Below, in pieces: positions 36,105 to 44,633 of a DNA stretch of 64,000 bases. The position numbers and the translations under genes are program-made. The DNA is from Alphaproteobacteria bacterium. Its GTDB lineage: Bacteria > Pseudomonadota > Alphaproteobacteria > Micropepsales > Micropepsaceae. Each line of letters starts with the position of its first letter. Position 1 is the stretch's first letter. Under the pieces are notes generated by a model. The model saw only the letters and a program-made list of their open reading frames with translations. It was not told where the DNA came from and did no database searches. The DNA lies in assembly GCA_947462105.1 (NCBI GenBank), contig CANHNJ010000003.1:1-64000 (forward strand), written 5' to 3'.

Positions 36105-36417
36105 TTATTGAACCCCCGAAAAGTATATTTGTTTTATTACACGAAAACAGTTTTTACCCCATTTCGCTTATTCTCTTTCAAGTTCACACCTTACGTCAAT
36201 CGGAAACCCCTCAGGTGTATGAAACATATCGCAATAAAATCCCTAAATACCTAGGTTTATTGCTTCTTTAGATGATTTAGTTACATTTATACTACATATA
36301 TAATATACGATAAATGATTAAGCTTACATTATACTTACCCTTACGTTACTTTCTCTCGGGCCCAACAAAAAGAACGCCCCTTTCGCGTCGCCGGCCCGTG
36401 AATTGGGTGATTCTGCG
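36105..36417. promoter_or_regulatory. AT-rich intergenic region carrying the receptor promoter; no gene seen
   Basis: This 313-bp gap is strikingly AT-rich between about 36120 and 36350, in a genome otherwise near 65 percent G+C. It must hold the receptor promoter and leader. Runs such as tatataatatac near 36296-36308 could be promoter -10 elements, but I could not assign one. No open frame of interest was found. The AT richness extends the low-G+C character of the receptor gene. Confidence 0.5.
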
Positions 36418-37215
36418 TCAGATGATGGTGACGGTGAGGTCCGGCTGACCCTCCAGCGCAAAGACAAATTTGTCGCCTGCCTTGAATGGCAGCATCTTCA
36501 TCAGGGCGCCGGAAATCACCACATCGCCCGGCTCCAGGCCAACATCGAACTCCGCCAGCTTGTTGGCCAACCAGGTACAGGAAATCAGCGGACTGCCCAG
36601 CACCGCCGCACCAGTGCCCTCCCCCACCACGGCGCCGTTCTGTGACTGGATCATCTTGACCGCCGCCAGATCGGCATCGCGCAGCGCCTTGTCCCACGGC
36701 CCCAGCGCGAAGCCGCCATAAGAGGCGTTGTCGGCAATGGTATCGCCGATCTTTATCTTCCAGTCGGCGATGCGGCTGTCCACGATCTCCACGCCGAGCG
36801 CGCAGGCATCGGTGGCGGCCAGCACCTGCTCCGGCGTGATGTTCGGCCCCTTGAGCGACTTGCCGATCAGGAAGGCGACCTCGCCTTCAATGCGCGGCGC
36901 GATGAAGTCTGCCGCCGAAACCGTTACCTGGCCGTTCTTGGTTTTGTGGAAGCTGGATTCCCACAGCGTGCCATAGTCGGGCTGATCCACGCCCAGCTGC
37001 TCCTGCACGGCCTTGGCGGTAAGGCCGATCTTGCGGCCCACGATCTTCTCGCCGCGCGCCACTCGCATCGCCGTCCATGCGGTCTGCACGGCATAGGCGT
37101 CGGCAAGCTCACTGAGGCTCTCGCTAACGGCGAAGTGCGGCATGGGCACTTTCCCTCGCAAGGCCGTGTCGAGCTTTTCGGCCAGGTTGCGGATTACGGG
37201 GGCAGTGCTTGTCAT
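36418..37215 (-). CDS. mhpD: 2-oxopent-4-enoate hydratase (2-hydroxypenta-2,4-dienoate hydratase)
   Basis: The enzyme hydrates 2-hydroxypentadienoate to 4-hydroxy-2-oxovalerate in the lower meta-cleavage pathway. The 265-residue protein belongs to the fumarylacetoacetate-hydrolase-like fold, with VGRKIGLTAKAVQEQLGV, PRIEGEVAFLIG (metal-binding Glu residues), CALGVEIVDSRIADWKI and LGSPLISCTWLANKL. This is the MhpD/DmpE/TesE pattern. The product is the substrate of the aldolase at 40859, so the three genes make a working set although split over two transcripts. Confidence 0.88.
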   Translation of the reverse strand: MTSTAPVIRNLAEKLDTALRGKVPMPHFAVSESLSELADAYAVQTAWTAMRVARGEKIVGRKIGLTAKAVQEQLGVDQPDYGTLWESSFHKTKNGQVTVSAADFIAPRIEGEVAFLIGKSLKGPNITPEQVLAATDACALGVEIVDSRIADWKIKIGDTIADNASYGGFALGPWDKALRDADLAAVKMIQSQNGAVVGEGTGAAVLGSPLISCTWLANKLAEFDVGLEPGDVVISGALMKMLPFKAGDKFVFALEGQPDLTVTII

Positions 37216-37245
37216 GACGGACCTAATCAGGTTTGAGGACTTAGA

Positions 37246-38310
37246 CTATGGCTGTCCGGCGGTGTTGCCCATGTTGATAAGTTGGTAGCCGCCAAAGGCC
37301 AGTCGCACATTGGGGCCGCCGGGGGCTTCCGCCGCCATCTGGTGCCAGCTCATCGGCGCAGCATAGAGCACATCGCCTTCCACCGCGTGATACTCGCCGC
37401 TGTTTTCGAACTGGCCGCGAATCTGGCCCACCTGCACGATCCACCATTCCGCAGGGCCCGGATGCATGTGGCCGAAGGTGGAATTGGGATTGAAGGCCGG
37501 CGTGCTGGCCGGGATCGGGCCGCTGCCGATATTGCCGGTCTGACCCGGATTGCACTTGTTGTCGGCGGCATTGACGAAGCCCAGCAGCGGGCTGGCCCAG
37601 ATATGGTCGTTCACCACCACCGCGCCGCCCTTGCAGCCAGCGATGGCATCATCGAACGTGTTGAACGCCAGCCGGTTGCCGTTGGTGTAGGGGCCGGGCG
37701 TGTGGTTGAACGAGACGCGCACATTCTGAAGTCCGGCGGGTGCGGCGGGCGCGGTCTCGGAAACCGGATAGGCGGTCTTGTAGTTGGTCGGATTGACGTT
37801 GACGAACAGCGCATTCTCGGCACCGCCGACTTCGTAATTGTAGACCGTGCTCTTCATGATGTTGATGATGGCGCCGCGCTTGGCGACGGTGGCGGGCTGG
37901 CCTTCGACGTTGAAGGTCACCTCACCCTGGATCACCACGAAGACGGTGGGGGTGTCGGGATGGATGCGGCGGACCGACCTGGTGCCCGGCGCGGCGGAGT
38001 TGTAGGTGGCATCATTCTCGGCATCGAGAATGATCTGCTCCGACCACGTGTTCTGGCCGCGATGCATCGCCAGCAGTTCGGCCTTGCGCCAGATCGGGCG
38101 GTTGGGCGCCTTGTAGACACCGCCGCGCGACTTAGCGACCGTCCACATTTCGGCGGGGGCACCGCCACGACCGCCGCGACCAGCCGGCGCGCCGCCGGCA
38201 GGAGCCTGGACTTCCTGGCCCTGGGCCGGGCTGTATAGGGTGGGCAGCGCCACGGCGCCCGCGAACAGCGCGAACACGGCCGTGGAACGGATGAGCAGGG
38301 AATGACGCAT
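37246..38310 (-). CDS. Exported bicupin protein
   Basis: A signal peptide (STAVFALFAGAVALP) is followed by an Arg/Gly-rich stretch ([14 protein letters not shown]) and two cupin domains. The C-terminal cupin keeps metal ligands (HMHPGPAEWWIVQVG and APMSWHQ). The N-terminal cupin keeps only one histidine (RRIHPDTPTVFVVIQGEV), so it is probably structural. It could be a periplasmic dioxygenase-like or binding protein; no reaction can be given. It lies 30 bp upstream of the hydratase gene on the same strand and shares the Arg/Gly segment with the neighbouring NHL protein. Confidence 0.75.
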   Translation of the reverse strand: MRHSLLIRSTAVFALFAGAVALPTLYSPAQGQEVQAPAGGAPAGRGGRGGAPAEMWTVAKSRGGVYKAPNRPIWRKAELLAMHRGQNTWSEQIILDAENDATYNSAAPGTRSVRRIHPDTPTVFVVIQGEVTFNVEGQPATVAKRGAIINIMKSTVYNYEVGGAENALFVNVNPTNYKTAYPVSETAPAAPAGLQNVRVSFNHTPGPYTNGNRLAFNTFDDAIAGCKGGAVVVNDHIWASPLLGFVNAADNKCNPGQTGNIGSGPIPASTPAFNPNSTFGHMHPGPAEWWIVQVGQIRGQFENSGEYHAVEGDVLYAAPMSWHQMAAEAPGGPNVRLAFGGYQLINMGNTAGQP

Positions 38311-38348
38311 GTATCCTCCGGAGAATTTTGTTTTTGCGCGAAAGAAAA

Positions 38349-38378
38349 CGGGGCGGGCTCCGGCTGGAGCCCGCCCCG
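38349..38378 (-). terminator. Terminator between the NHL and bicupin genes
   Basis: A perfect 13-bp G+C-rich stem (38349-38361 with 38366-38378) with a 4-base loop is followed, in the minus direction, by GTTTTCTTT. It should end or attenuate the NHL-gene transcript before the bicupin gene. Confidence 0.75.
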
Positions 38379-38388
38379 GATCTGAACG

Positions 38389-39663
38389 TTACTGGCCGGC
38401 CGGCGGCGCCACGGTCGGCACCGGGCTGCCCATCGGCGGACCACCCGGTGAGCCGGGACCACGGCCCTGCGCGTTGACCGGCAGGGTGGCCGTGGCCAGC
38501 GTGTACTTGTTGATGCCCGGCGGGGTCACGCCAATGCCATAGACGACGCCATTCTTGTCCGCCGCCACGCCTTCGGGACTGGACGTGCCACGCATGGCGT
38601 TGTTGTTCGACGGCACGCCCCAGGGATCGGGAAGGAATGCGGTGACGATGCCGGTCCGGGCGCTGCCGATATGGATACCGCGCAGGTAGGACGATGTCGG
38701 GCCCGAGTTGGAATCGGAGACATAGAGGATGTCGTTCTTGTCGATGAAGACACCGGTGGCGCTGCCGAACTGCGGCCACTGGTGCAACAGCTTGCCGTTC
38801 GGGTCGAAGACATCGACGCGGCTCTGGGCGCGGTTGGCGGAGTAGATATAGCCGCGGCTATCCATAGCGATGCCGTGGCTGCAATCCAGACCGCGTGCGC
38901 CTGGATCGCAGGCCCATTCGCGCAGATACTTGCCATTCTTGTCGAACACCACGATGCGGTTGTTGGCTGGCTGCGTGTCATGCACATCGGAGATGAACAC
39001 TTCGCCAGTGACGGGCGAGGTCACCATGTCGGAGGGCTGGCTGAGATGGGTCGCATCCTTGCCATAGACGCCCGGTGTGCCAATGCGCAGCAAGAGCTTG
39101 CCCTGTGGTGAGAACTTGAGCACCTGCGCGCCGGCGACGTTCTTCACCGAACCGGGAGCCGGGTTGGGGAAATTGCCCCGGCCCGCGCGGGCCGCATTGT
39201 CGGTGTTGGACTGCAGGTCCGCGACCCAGACATTGCCGTCGCTGTCGATATGGATGCCGTGCGGATAGCTGATCATGTCAGCACCAAACTGCGCCGTGAT
39301 GCGGCCGGCGGCATTGAGGCGGAACACCGGGTTGACGTTGGAGCCGGCGCAGAGATCCTGCCCGCCGCAACGTTCGGCGACCCAGACGGAGGTGCCGTCC
39401 TTGTCGATGTCGATGGCGCTGGCGGACCCGAGATAACGGCCCTTCGGCATCGCGTACCAGGTCTGGTTGACGGCATAGGGATTGATCAGCGCGCGGTCGC
39501 CCTCACTGCGGGGACCCGCGGGCTGGGCAGCGCCACCAGCAGCGCCGCGACCACCACGACCAGCAGGTGGGGCATCCTGCCCCAGGCTGCTGACCACGGG
39601 AACCGTGACGGCCATTGCGGCGGCTGCAATCAAGACCTTGGAATATCTATTGAATTTCAACAT
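38389..39663 (-). CDS. Exported NHL-repeat beta-propeller protein
   Basis: ATG 39663 follows GGGAGGA by four bases. The signal peptide ([20 protein letters not shown]) is followed by an Arg/Gly-rich segment ([13 protein letters not shown]) and several NHL repeats, visible as the recurring patterns [67 protein letters not shown] and [18 protein letters not shown]. It resembles peptidylglycine-amidating-lyase-like propellers, but catalysis is not shown. It is 424 residues. It is divergent from mhpF, with a palindrome in the shared promoter region. Confidence 0.82.
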   Translation of the reverse strand: MLKFNRYSKVLIAAAAMAVTVPVVSSLGQDAPPAGRGGRGAAGGAAQPAGPRSEGDRALINPYAVNQTWYAMPKGRYLGSASAIDIDKDGTSVWVAERCGGQDLCAGSNVNPVFRLNAAGRITAQFGADMISYPHGIHIDSDGNVWVADLQSNTDNAARAGRGNFPNPAPGSVKNVAGAQVLKFSPQGKLLLRIGTPGVYGKDATHLSQPSDMVTSPVTGEVFISDVHDTQPANNRIVVFDKNGKYLREWACDPGARGLDCSHGIAMDSRGYIYSANRAQSRVDVFDPNGKLLHQWPQFGSATGVFIDKNDILYVSDSNSGPTSSYLRGIHIGSARTGIVTAFLPDPWGVPSNNNAMRGTSSPEGVAADKNGVVYGIGVTPPGINKYTLATATLPVNAQGRGPGSPGGPPMGSPVPTVAPPAGQ

Positions 39664-39811
39664 GCAGTCCTCCCTGGCGGGTACTCCATCATGGATGTGG
39701 AGCTTCCCAGCGCGGCAACCTGACCGGACGCGCGCACGCATCGTCCCTCAAGCTTCGCGAAAATGCTTAGAAATCCCCCCCTACCCTGTAAATCGAAGCG
39801 GGCGCACAATC

Positions 39812-39826
39812 TCTCATCAGATGAGA
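39812..39826. promoter_or_regulatory. Perfect 15-bp palindrome, candidate operator of the catabolic genes
   Basis: TCTCATC, one base, GATGAGA lies in the divergent region between the NHL gene and mhpF, 76 bp before mhpF. A perfect 7-1-7 repeat here is a good candidate operator, most simply for the IclR regulator encoded two genes downstream. No second copy was found by eye. Confidence 0.45.
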
Positions 39827-39901
39827 ATATTGCGGTGCGGCAATTTTGAGATTTCCGCCACGCTTAGCTCAGGGTCGCCGCCGCAAGTGGAGCCAGCAAG
39901 C

Positions 39902-40855
39902 ATGAGCCAGACAATACCGAGCAAGATCAAAGTCGCCATCATCGGCTCCGGCAATATCGGCACCGACCTCATGATCAAGATCATGCGCACCTCCGAGGTG
40001 CTGGAAATGGGCGCTTTTGTCGGCATCGATCCGGAAAGCGATGGCCTGAAGCGCGCGGCGCGACTGGGCGTGGCCATCACCCATGAAGGCATTGACGGCC
40101 TCGTGAAGCTGCCGGTGTGGCCGGAAATCGGCATTGTCTTCGACGCCACCAGCGCGAGCGCGCACAAGAAGAACAGCGAAATCTGCAACGCCGCCGGCAA
40201 GGTGATGATCGATCTCACCCCTGCCGCCATTGGCCCGTACGTGATTCCGGTGGTCAATGGCGACGATCATCTCGACAAGATGAACGTCAACATGGTGACC
40301 TGCGGCGGTCAGGCCACCATCCCGATCGTCGCGGCGGTGAGCCAAGTGGCCAAGGTGCATTATGGCGAGATCGTCGCCTCGATCTCCTCCAAGTCGGCCG
40401 GCCCCGGCACCCGCGCCAACATCGACGAATTCACCGAGACCACCTCCAAGGGTATCGAGATGGTGGGCGGCGCCGCCAAGGGCAAGGCCATCATCATTCT
40501 CAATCCCGCCGAGCCGCCCATGATCATGCGCGACACGGTCTTCACCCTGTCCTCCGGCGCGACCGAGGAACAGATCGAGAAGTCGGTCAACGAGATGGTG
40601 GCGAAGGTGCAGGCCTATGTGCCCGGCTATCGCCTGAAGCAGAAGGTGCAGTTCGAGCGCTTCGGCTCCAACAACCCAGTCAGCATTCCCGGCGTCGGCA
40701 TCTTCGAGGGCCTCAAGACCTCGGTCTTCCTGGAAGTCGAAGGCGCGGCGCATTACCTGCCCGCCTATGCCGGCAATCTCGACATCATGACATCGGCGGG
40801 CCTGAAGACGGCGGAAAAGATCGCCACCCGCAAACTGCTCAAGAAAGCCGCCTGA
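39902..40855 (+). CDS. mhpF: Acetaldehyde dehydrogenase (acylating)
   Basis: The enzyme converts acetaldehyde and CoA to acetyl-CoA with NAD+ and channels acetaldehyde from the aldolase. The 317-residue protein has the Rossmann start [17 protein letters not shown], the catalytic cysteine in [12 protein letters not shown] (Cys134), [18 protein letters not shown], and a C-terminal [14 protein letters not shown]. This is the MhpF/DmpF type, not the aldehyde dehydrogenase superfamily. ATG 39902 follows GGAG. The aldolase gene starts three bases after its stop codon, matching the known enzyme complex. Confidence 0.96.
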   Translation: MSQTIPSKIKVAIIGSGNIGTDLMIKIMRTSEVLEMGAFVGIDPESDGLKRAARLGVAITHEGIDGLVKLPVWPEIGIVFDATSASAHKKNSEICNAAGKVMIDLTPAAIGPYVIPVVNGDDHLDKMNVNMVTCGGQATIPIVAAVSQVAKVHYGEIVASISSKSAGPGTRANIDEFTETTSKGIEMVGGAAKGKAIIILNPAEPPMIMRDTVFTLSSGATEEQIEKSVNEMVAKVQAYVPGYRLKQKVQFERFGSNNPVSIPGVGIFEGLKTSVFLEVEGAAHYLPAYAGNLDIMTSAGLKTAEKIATRKLLKKAA

Positions 40856-40858
40856 TCC

Positions 40859-41893
40859 ATGTTCAATCCGCTTAACGACAAGCTCTACATCCAGGACGTG
40901 ACGCTACGCGACGGCATGCACGCCATTCGCCACCGCTATTCCATCGCGGATGTGATCGCGATTGCCAGGGCCCTGGACGAAGCGGGCGTGGACGCCATTG
41001 AAGTGGCACATGGCGACGGCCTGAACGGCTCGTCCTTCAACTATGGCTTCGGCGCGCACACCGACTGGGAATGGATCGAAGCCGTCGGCAAGACGGTGAA
41101 GAAATCCCGCCTCACCACCCTGCTGCTGCCCGGCATCGGAACCGTGGAAGATTTGCATCACGCCCATGACCTGGGCGTCACCAGCGTTCGTATCGCCACC
41201 CACTGCACCGAAGCCGATATCGCCAAACAGCATATCGGCTACGCCAAGAAGATCGGCATGGACGTTTCCGGCTTCCTGATGATGAGCCACATGTCCGAGC
41301 CGGATGCGCTGGCCAAGCAGGCCAAGATGATGGAGGACTATGGCGCCGACTGCGTCTATGTCACCGACTCCGGCGGCGCGCTCGACATGGACGGCTACAA
41401 GGCCCGCCTGGAAGCCTATGACCGCGTGCTGAACCCCAAGACCGAGCGCGGCATCCACGCCCATCACAATCTCTCGCTGGGCGTTGCCAATTCCATGGTC
41501 GGGGCGCAGAACGGCGCTGTGCGCATCGATGCTAGCCTGACGGGCATGGGCGCGGGCGCAGGCAACGCACCGCTCGAGGTTTTCATCGCCGCCGCCGACC
41601 GCAAGGGCTGGAAGCATGGCTGCGATCTCTACAAGCTGATGGATGCGGCAGAGGACATCGTGCGCCCGCTGCAGGACCGCCCGGTCCGCGTCGACCGCGA
41701 GACCCTCAGCCTGGGTTATGCCGGCGTCTATTCCTCCTTCCTCCGCCATGCAGAGAAGGCCAGCCATGACTATGGCGTCGACACGCGCGCCATACTGGTC
41801 GAACTGGGCCGCCGCCGCATGGTGGGTGGACAGGAAGACATGATCACCGACGTGGCCCTGGACATGTTAAAGTCCGAAAAAGTTGCAGGCTGA
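40859..41893 (+). CDS. mhpE: 4-hydroxy-2-oxovalerate aldolase
   Basis: The aldolase cleaves 4-hydroxy-2-oxovalerate to pyruvate and acetaldehyde. The 344-residue protein has the family start [16 protein letters not shown] (metal and catalytic residues), the channel-region [14 protein letters not shown] and the metal-binding [15 protein letters not shown]. This is the MhpE/DmpG/HsaF type. It is in an operon with mhpF and iclR. Together with the hydratase at 36418 the last three steps of meta-cleavage degradation are present. Confidence 0.96.
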   Translation: MFNPLNDKLYIQDVTLRDGMHAIRHRYSIADVIAIARALDEAGVDAIEVAHGDGLNGSSFNYGFGAHTDWEWIEAVGKTVKKSRLTTLLLPGIGTVEDLHHAHDLGVTSVRIATHCTEADIAKQHIGYAKKIGMDVSGFLMMSHMSEPDALAKQAKMMEDYGADCVYVTDSGGALDMDGYKARLEAYDRVLNPKTERGIHAHHNLSLGVANSMVGAQNGAVRIDASLTGMGAGAGNAPLEVFIAAADRKGWKHGCDLYKLMDAAEDIVRPLQDRPVRVDRETLSLGYAGVYSSFLRHAEKASHDYGVDTRAILVELGRRRMVGGQEDMITDVALDMLKSEKVAG

Positions 41894-41905
41894 ACGGAGA
41901 CTCCT

Positions 41906-42745
41906 TTGGCTACACCGCGCAATCATTCGGTACTCAAGGCGTTCACGATGCTGAAATCGTTTCGCCACCCGGAAGAATGGGTGACGAGCAGCGAGCTCAG
42001 CCGCCGGGCGAAACTGCCCGAGGCCTCCGGCTATCGCCTGATTCAGACCCTGGAAGAGATCGGCGCAGTGGTGCGCGGCGAGCGCGGCCGCTACCGGCCG
42101 GGCCTGCTGCTGATGTCGCTGTCGCAGAATGTGGCGGTCGATGATTGCCTGCGCGAAGCGGCCCGCGAGATCATGTCGGACATGTCCCAGCGCCTGAAGG
42201 TGACGATGCATCTGGGCCGGCTGGAAGGCGGCATGGTGACCTATATCGCCAAATTCTCGACCCCTGAATCCTGCCTGACCCATACGCGGCTGGGCGCACA
42301 GCTTGAGCCCTACAGCTCGGGCCTGGGCAAGGTCTTGCTCTCGTCGCTGCCACAGAGCGAGCTCGACAATTTCATCCTGGAAGGCGAACTGGTGGCGCTG
42401 ACGCCGCACACCATCACCGACCGCGCTGCGCTGATGACCGAACTCGAGAATGTCCGCCGCAACGGCTATGCGCTGGACGACCGCGAGTCGCGCATGGACA
42501 TCTCCTGCATCGCCGTACCGGTGCAGGACGGAGAAGGCCGCACCGTCGCCTCCATGTCCGTCACCGAGCGGCCGGAGAACATGACGCCGCCGCGCCAGAC
42601 CGAACTGCGCGAGGCGCTGCTGGAAGCTGCCGCCGCACTGGGCCGCAAGGCTTTCCCGACAGGTTCGACCCTGATGGCGCGCCGCGCGCTGCAGAGCCGC
42701 AAGAAGGAAGCAAAGGACAACGTGGCGACCTCCCCCGCCGAATAA
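41906..42745 (+). CDS. IclR-family transcriptional regulator
   Basis: The N-terminal winged helix (VLKAFTMLKSFRHPEEWVTSSEL then RLIQTLEEIGAV) and the effector domain (GRLEGGMVTYIAKFSTPESC, YSSGLGKVLLSSL, RRNGYALDDRESRMDISCIAVPV) define an IclR regulator. These often control aromatic-catabolism genes. The start is TTG 41906, with GGAG six bases upstream. It directly follows mhpE, so it probably controls its own operon through the palindrome at 39812. The C-terminus carries an extra charged tail. Confidence 0.9.
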   Translation: MATPRNHSVLKAFTMLKSFRHPEEWVTSSELSRRAKLPEASGYRLIQTLEEIGAVVRGERGRYRPGLLLMSLSQNVAVDDCLREAAREIMSDMSQRLKVTMHLGRLEGGMVTYIAKFSTPESCLTHTRLGAQLEPYSSGLGKVLLSSLPQSELDNFILEGELVALTPHTITDRAALMTELENVRRNGYALDDRESRMDISCIAVPVQDGEGRTVASMSVTERPENMTPPRQTELREALLEAAAALGRKAFPTGSTLMARRALQSRKKEAKDNVATSPAE

Positions 42746-42778
42746 GGGGACGAGAAACAGAACCACAGGGGGAATTTT

Positions 42779-43699
42779 ATGCGCAGACGTTTATCGATTC
42801 TGATGGCGGCCGCAGCGGTGATGCTCACGGCCTATCCGGCCATGACCCAGCAGGCGCCGCGCCCCGTGCGCGATCCCAACGCCAAGCCCGCGATCCCGGG
42901 CCAGAACATCAATGGCATGCGGGTCTATATCCGCAGCGGCCTGAAATCGCATGGCGAAGGAGCGCATGACTATCCCCAGTTCCTCTCCGACTGGAGCAAG
43001 GTCCTGACCGAGCATGGCGCCGTCGTCGATGGCAGCTTCCATGCCCCCACCGCCGAGGAACTGGCGAACACCGATGTGGTGGTCTTCTTCAAGGGCGACG
43101 CCGGTTACATGACGCCGGCGGAAAAGGCGGCGCTCGACGCCTATGTCAAGCGCGGCGGCGGCATCGTCACCATCCATGACTCGTTGTGCGGGCCCGACCC
43201 GGTCTATTTCGCCAGCCTGGTCGGCGGCGCCAAGAAACATACCGAGCGCAACTCGATTGGCGGACGCCTCACCTACACCGTCACCGACGCCGGCTCACCG
43301 CTGGTACGCGGGCTGAACAATTTCGCCTTCCAGGACGAGGCCTTCTACCAGATGACCTGGGCGCCTTCGGGCCTGAAGGTGCTGGCGACGGTGCAGTTGC
43401 CGGAAGGCCGTCCCGCCACCGCAACGCAAGGCTGGAACGGCCAGCAGCTCGGCACACAGAGCCAGGCCGGCGCCGTGGTGCCGCAGATCTGGCAGTATGA
43501 GCAAACGATACCGGGCGGCCAGCCCGCGCGCGCCTTCGTCTATATGCAGGGCCACACCTTCGAGCACTTCACCAACCCGGCGATCCGCGACATGCTGCTG
43601 CGCGGCATCGCCTGGGCCGGCAAGAAGCCGGTGGAAGAACTGGCGGCCTACAAGATGCTCGAAGCACCCGCCCGTGGCGGGCGCGGCGGCGGCGACTGA
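42779..43699 (+). CDS. Exported ThuA-like protein
   Basis: The signal peptide (MRRRLSILMAAAAVMLTAYP) is followed by a ThuA/glutamine-amidotransferase-like core: ADVVVFFKGDAGYM-like strand (NTDVVVFFKGDAGYMTPAEK), YVKRGGGIVTIHDSLCG, ERNSIGGRLTYTVTD, NNFAFQDEAFYQMTW, and VYMQGHTFEHFTNPAIRDMLLRG. ThuA-type proteins are tied to sugar or glycan use. The C-terminus is again Arg/Gly-rich (ARGGRGGGD). It starts 33 bp after iclR and likely belongs to the mhpF operon. Confidence 0.85.
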   Translation: MRRRLSILMAAAAVMLTAYPAMTQQAPRPVRDPNAKPAIPGQNINGMRVYIRSGLKSHGEGAHDYPQFLSDWSKVLTEHGAVVDGSFHAPTAEELANTDVVVFFKGDAGYMTPAEKAALDAYVKRGGGIVTIHDSLCGPDPVYFASLVGGAKKHTERNSIGGRLTYTVTDAGSPLVRGLNNFAFQDEAFYQMTWAPSGLKVLATVQLPEGRPATATQGWNGQQLGTQSQAGAVVPQIWQYEQTIPGGQPARAFVYMQGHTFEHFTNPAIRDMLLRGIAWAGKKPVEELAAYKMLEAPARGGRGGGD

Positions 43700-43716
43700 G
43701 ACGCCACGCAGCAAAG

Positions 43717-43755
43717 AAAAAGGGCGGCGGTTCACACCGCCGCCCTTTTTGTTTC
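43717..43755. terminator. Bidirectional terminator between the ThuA and binding-protein genes
   Basis: A perfect 15-bp stem (43717-43731 with 43736-43750), loop TCAC, and a terminal T-run (TTTTTGTTT) in the plus direction; the A-run gives a T-run in the minus direction. It separates two convergent genes. Confidence 0.88.
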
Positions 43756-43770
43756 TGCTGATGTCAGCCG

Positions 43771-44538
43771 CTACGGGATCGGCACCGCGACGCCGCCCGA
43801 CTTCCATACCACCTGCGCTTCGGGGCTGGTGAGGTAGTTCAGGAATTCCAGCGCCAGCGCGGGGTTCTGTGCCTTGTTGAGAACGCCGCCGCTGAAATCG
43901 ATCCGCAGGCCCAGCGAGGCCGGCACCTGGCCCGCGACCTTCACGGCGGGCGCGGCCATCAGCTGCTCGGGCAGCACGCTCAGCACATAGACGGCTTCCT
44001 TGCGGTCATTGAAGACCAGCGCCGAGTTGCCGGGCGAGCTCACTTGGCGGACGGTCTCGAAACCGGGACGGTCGAGCACCGCCTTGACCATGCGGCCATT
44101 GAGGCTGTTGACCGGATCGTTGGTCAGCACCGTCTTGCCCGCCAGCGCCGCCTTGAACTCGGCTTCGGTGGCAATGCTCGGCGCGGCGCCGTCGGCGGTG
44201 CGCATCCCTAAGCTGAACAGCACGCGGCCGATATCGCGCACCGTGCCCCATTGATATTTGGCGGCCTGCGCCGGCATTTCAGAACCGGGCAGGATGACGA
44301 TATCGGCCTGCTCCTTGTCCATCGTGGTCAGGATGACGCCCAGCGGCGAATTCGCCAGCGGCAGCGGCGTCTTGACCGTGTGACCGGTCTTCTTCTGGAA
44401 GTCGATCACGATGCGGTCGAAGGCGCTGCCGACCAGGCCGACGCTGTAGACGGTGATTTCCGCCGCCTGCGCCGAAGCGCATGCGCCAAGCATGGGCAGC
44501 GTCAGGGCCAAGGCCAGTATCGACTTGCGCATCGTCAT
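43771..44538 (-). CDS. Orphan periplasmic substrate-binding protein (ModA-like type 2)
   Basis: The 255-residue protein has a signal peptide and either a lipobox (LGAC) or a signal-peptidase-I site (AQA-AE). The core matches type-2 binding proteins: ITVYSVGLVGSAFDRIVIDFQKKTGH, LTTMDKEQADIVILPGS, GKTVLTNDPVNSLNGRMVKAVL, LGLRIDFSGGVLNKAQNPALALEFLNYL. It resembles ModA. No ABC permease or ATPase is adjacent. Alone it may be a scavenging or sensing protein for the local substrate rather than a molybdate binder. Confidence 0.8.
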   Translation of the reverse strand: MTMRKSILALALTLPMLGACASAQAAEITVYSVGLVGSAFDRIVIDFQKKTGHTVKTPLPLANSPLGVILTTMDKEQADIVILPGSEMPAQAAKYQWGTVRDIGRVLFSLGMRTADGAAPSIATEAEFKAALAGKTVLTNDPVNSLNGRMVKAVLDRPGFETVRQVSSPGNSALVFNDRKEAVYVLSVLPEQLMAAPAVKVAGQVPASLGLRIDFSGGVLNKAQNPALALEFLNYLTSPEAQVVWKSGGVAVPIP

Positions 44539-44584
44539 TCCTCCGGTCGTTTTTTGCAGCTTAACGGGGCCTGCGCCAAAGCAA

Positions 44585-44612
44585 AAGGCCGGGACGTCGC
44601 CGCCCCGGCCTT
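44585..44612 (-). terminator. Terminator downstream of the aldehyde dehydrogenase gene
   Basis: A 9-bp stem (44585-44593 with 44604-44612) is followed in the minus direction by TTTTGCTTT. It lies 22 bases after the dehydrogenase stop and ends the ldh2-adh-aldh transcript. Confidence 0.75.
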
Positions 44613-44633
44613 GTTTGCGTCATAGTTTGGCGA

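Noticed and set aside
36288-36320. TTAA-N7-TTAT as a CtrA box in the receptor promoter
   Set aside because: It has one mismatch in an AT-rich stretch, where such matches arise easily by chance.
43771-44538. Molybdate-transport protein ModA
   Set aside because: The fold fits, but no modB/modC or molybdate genes are near, so the specific name is not used.
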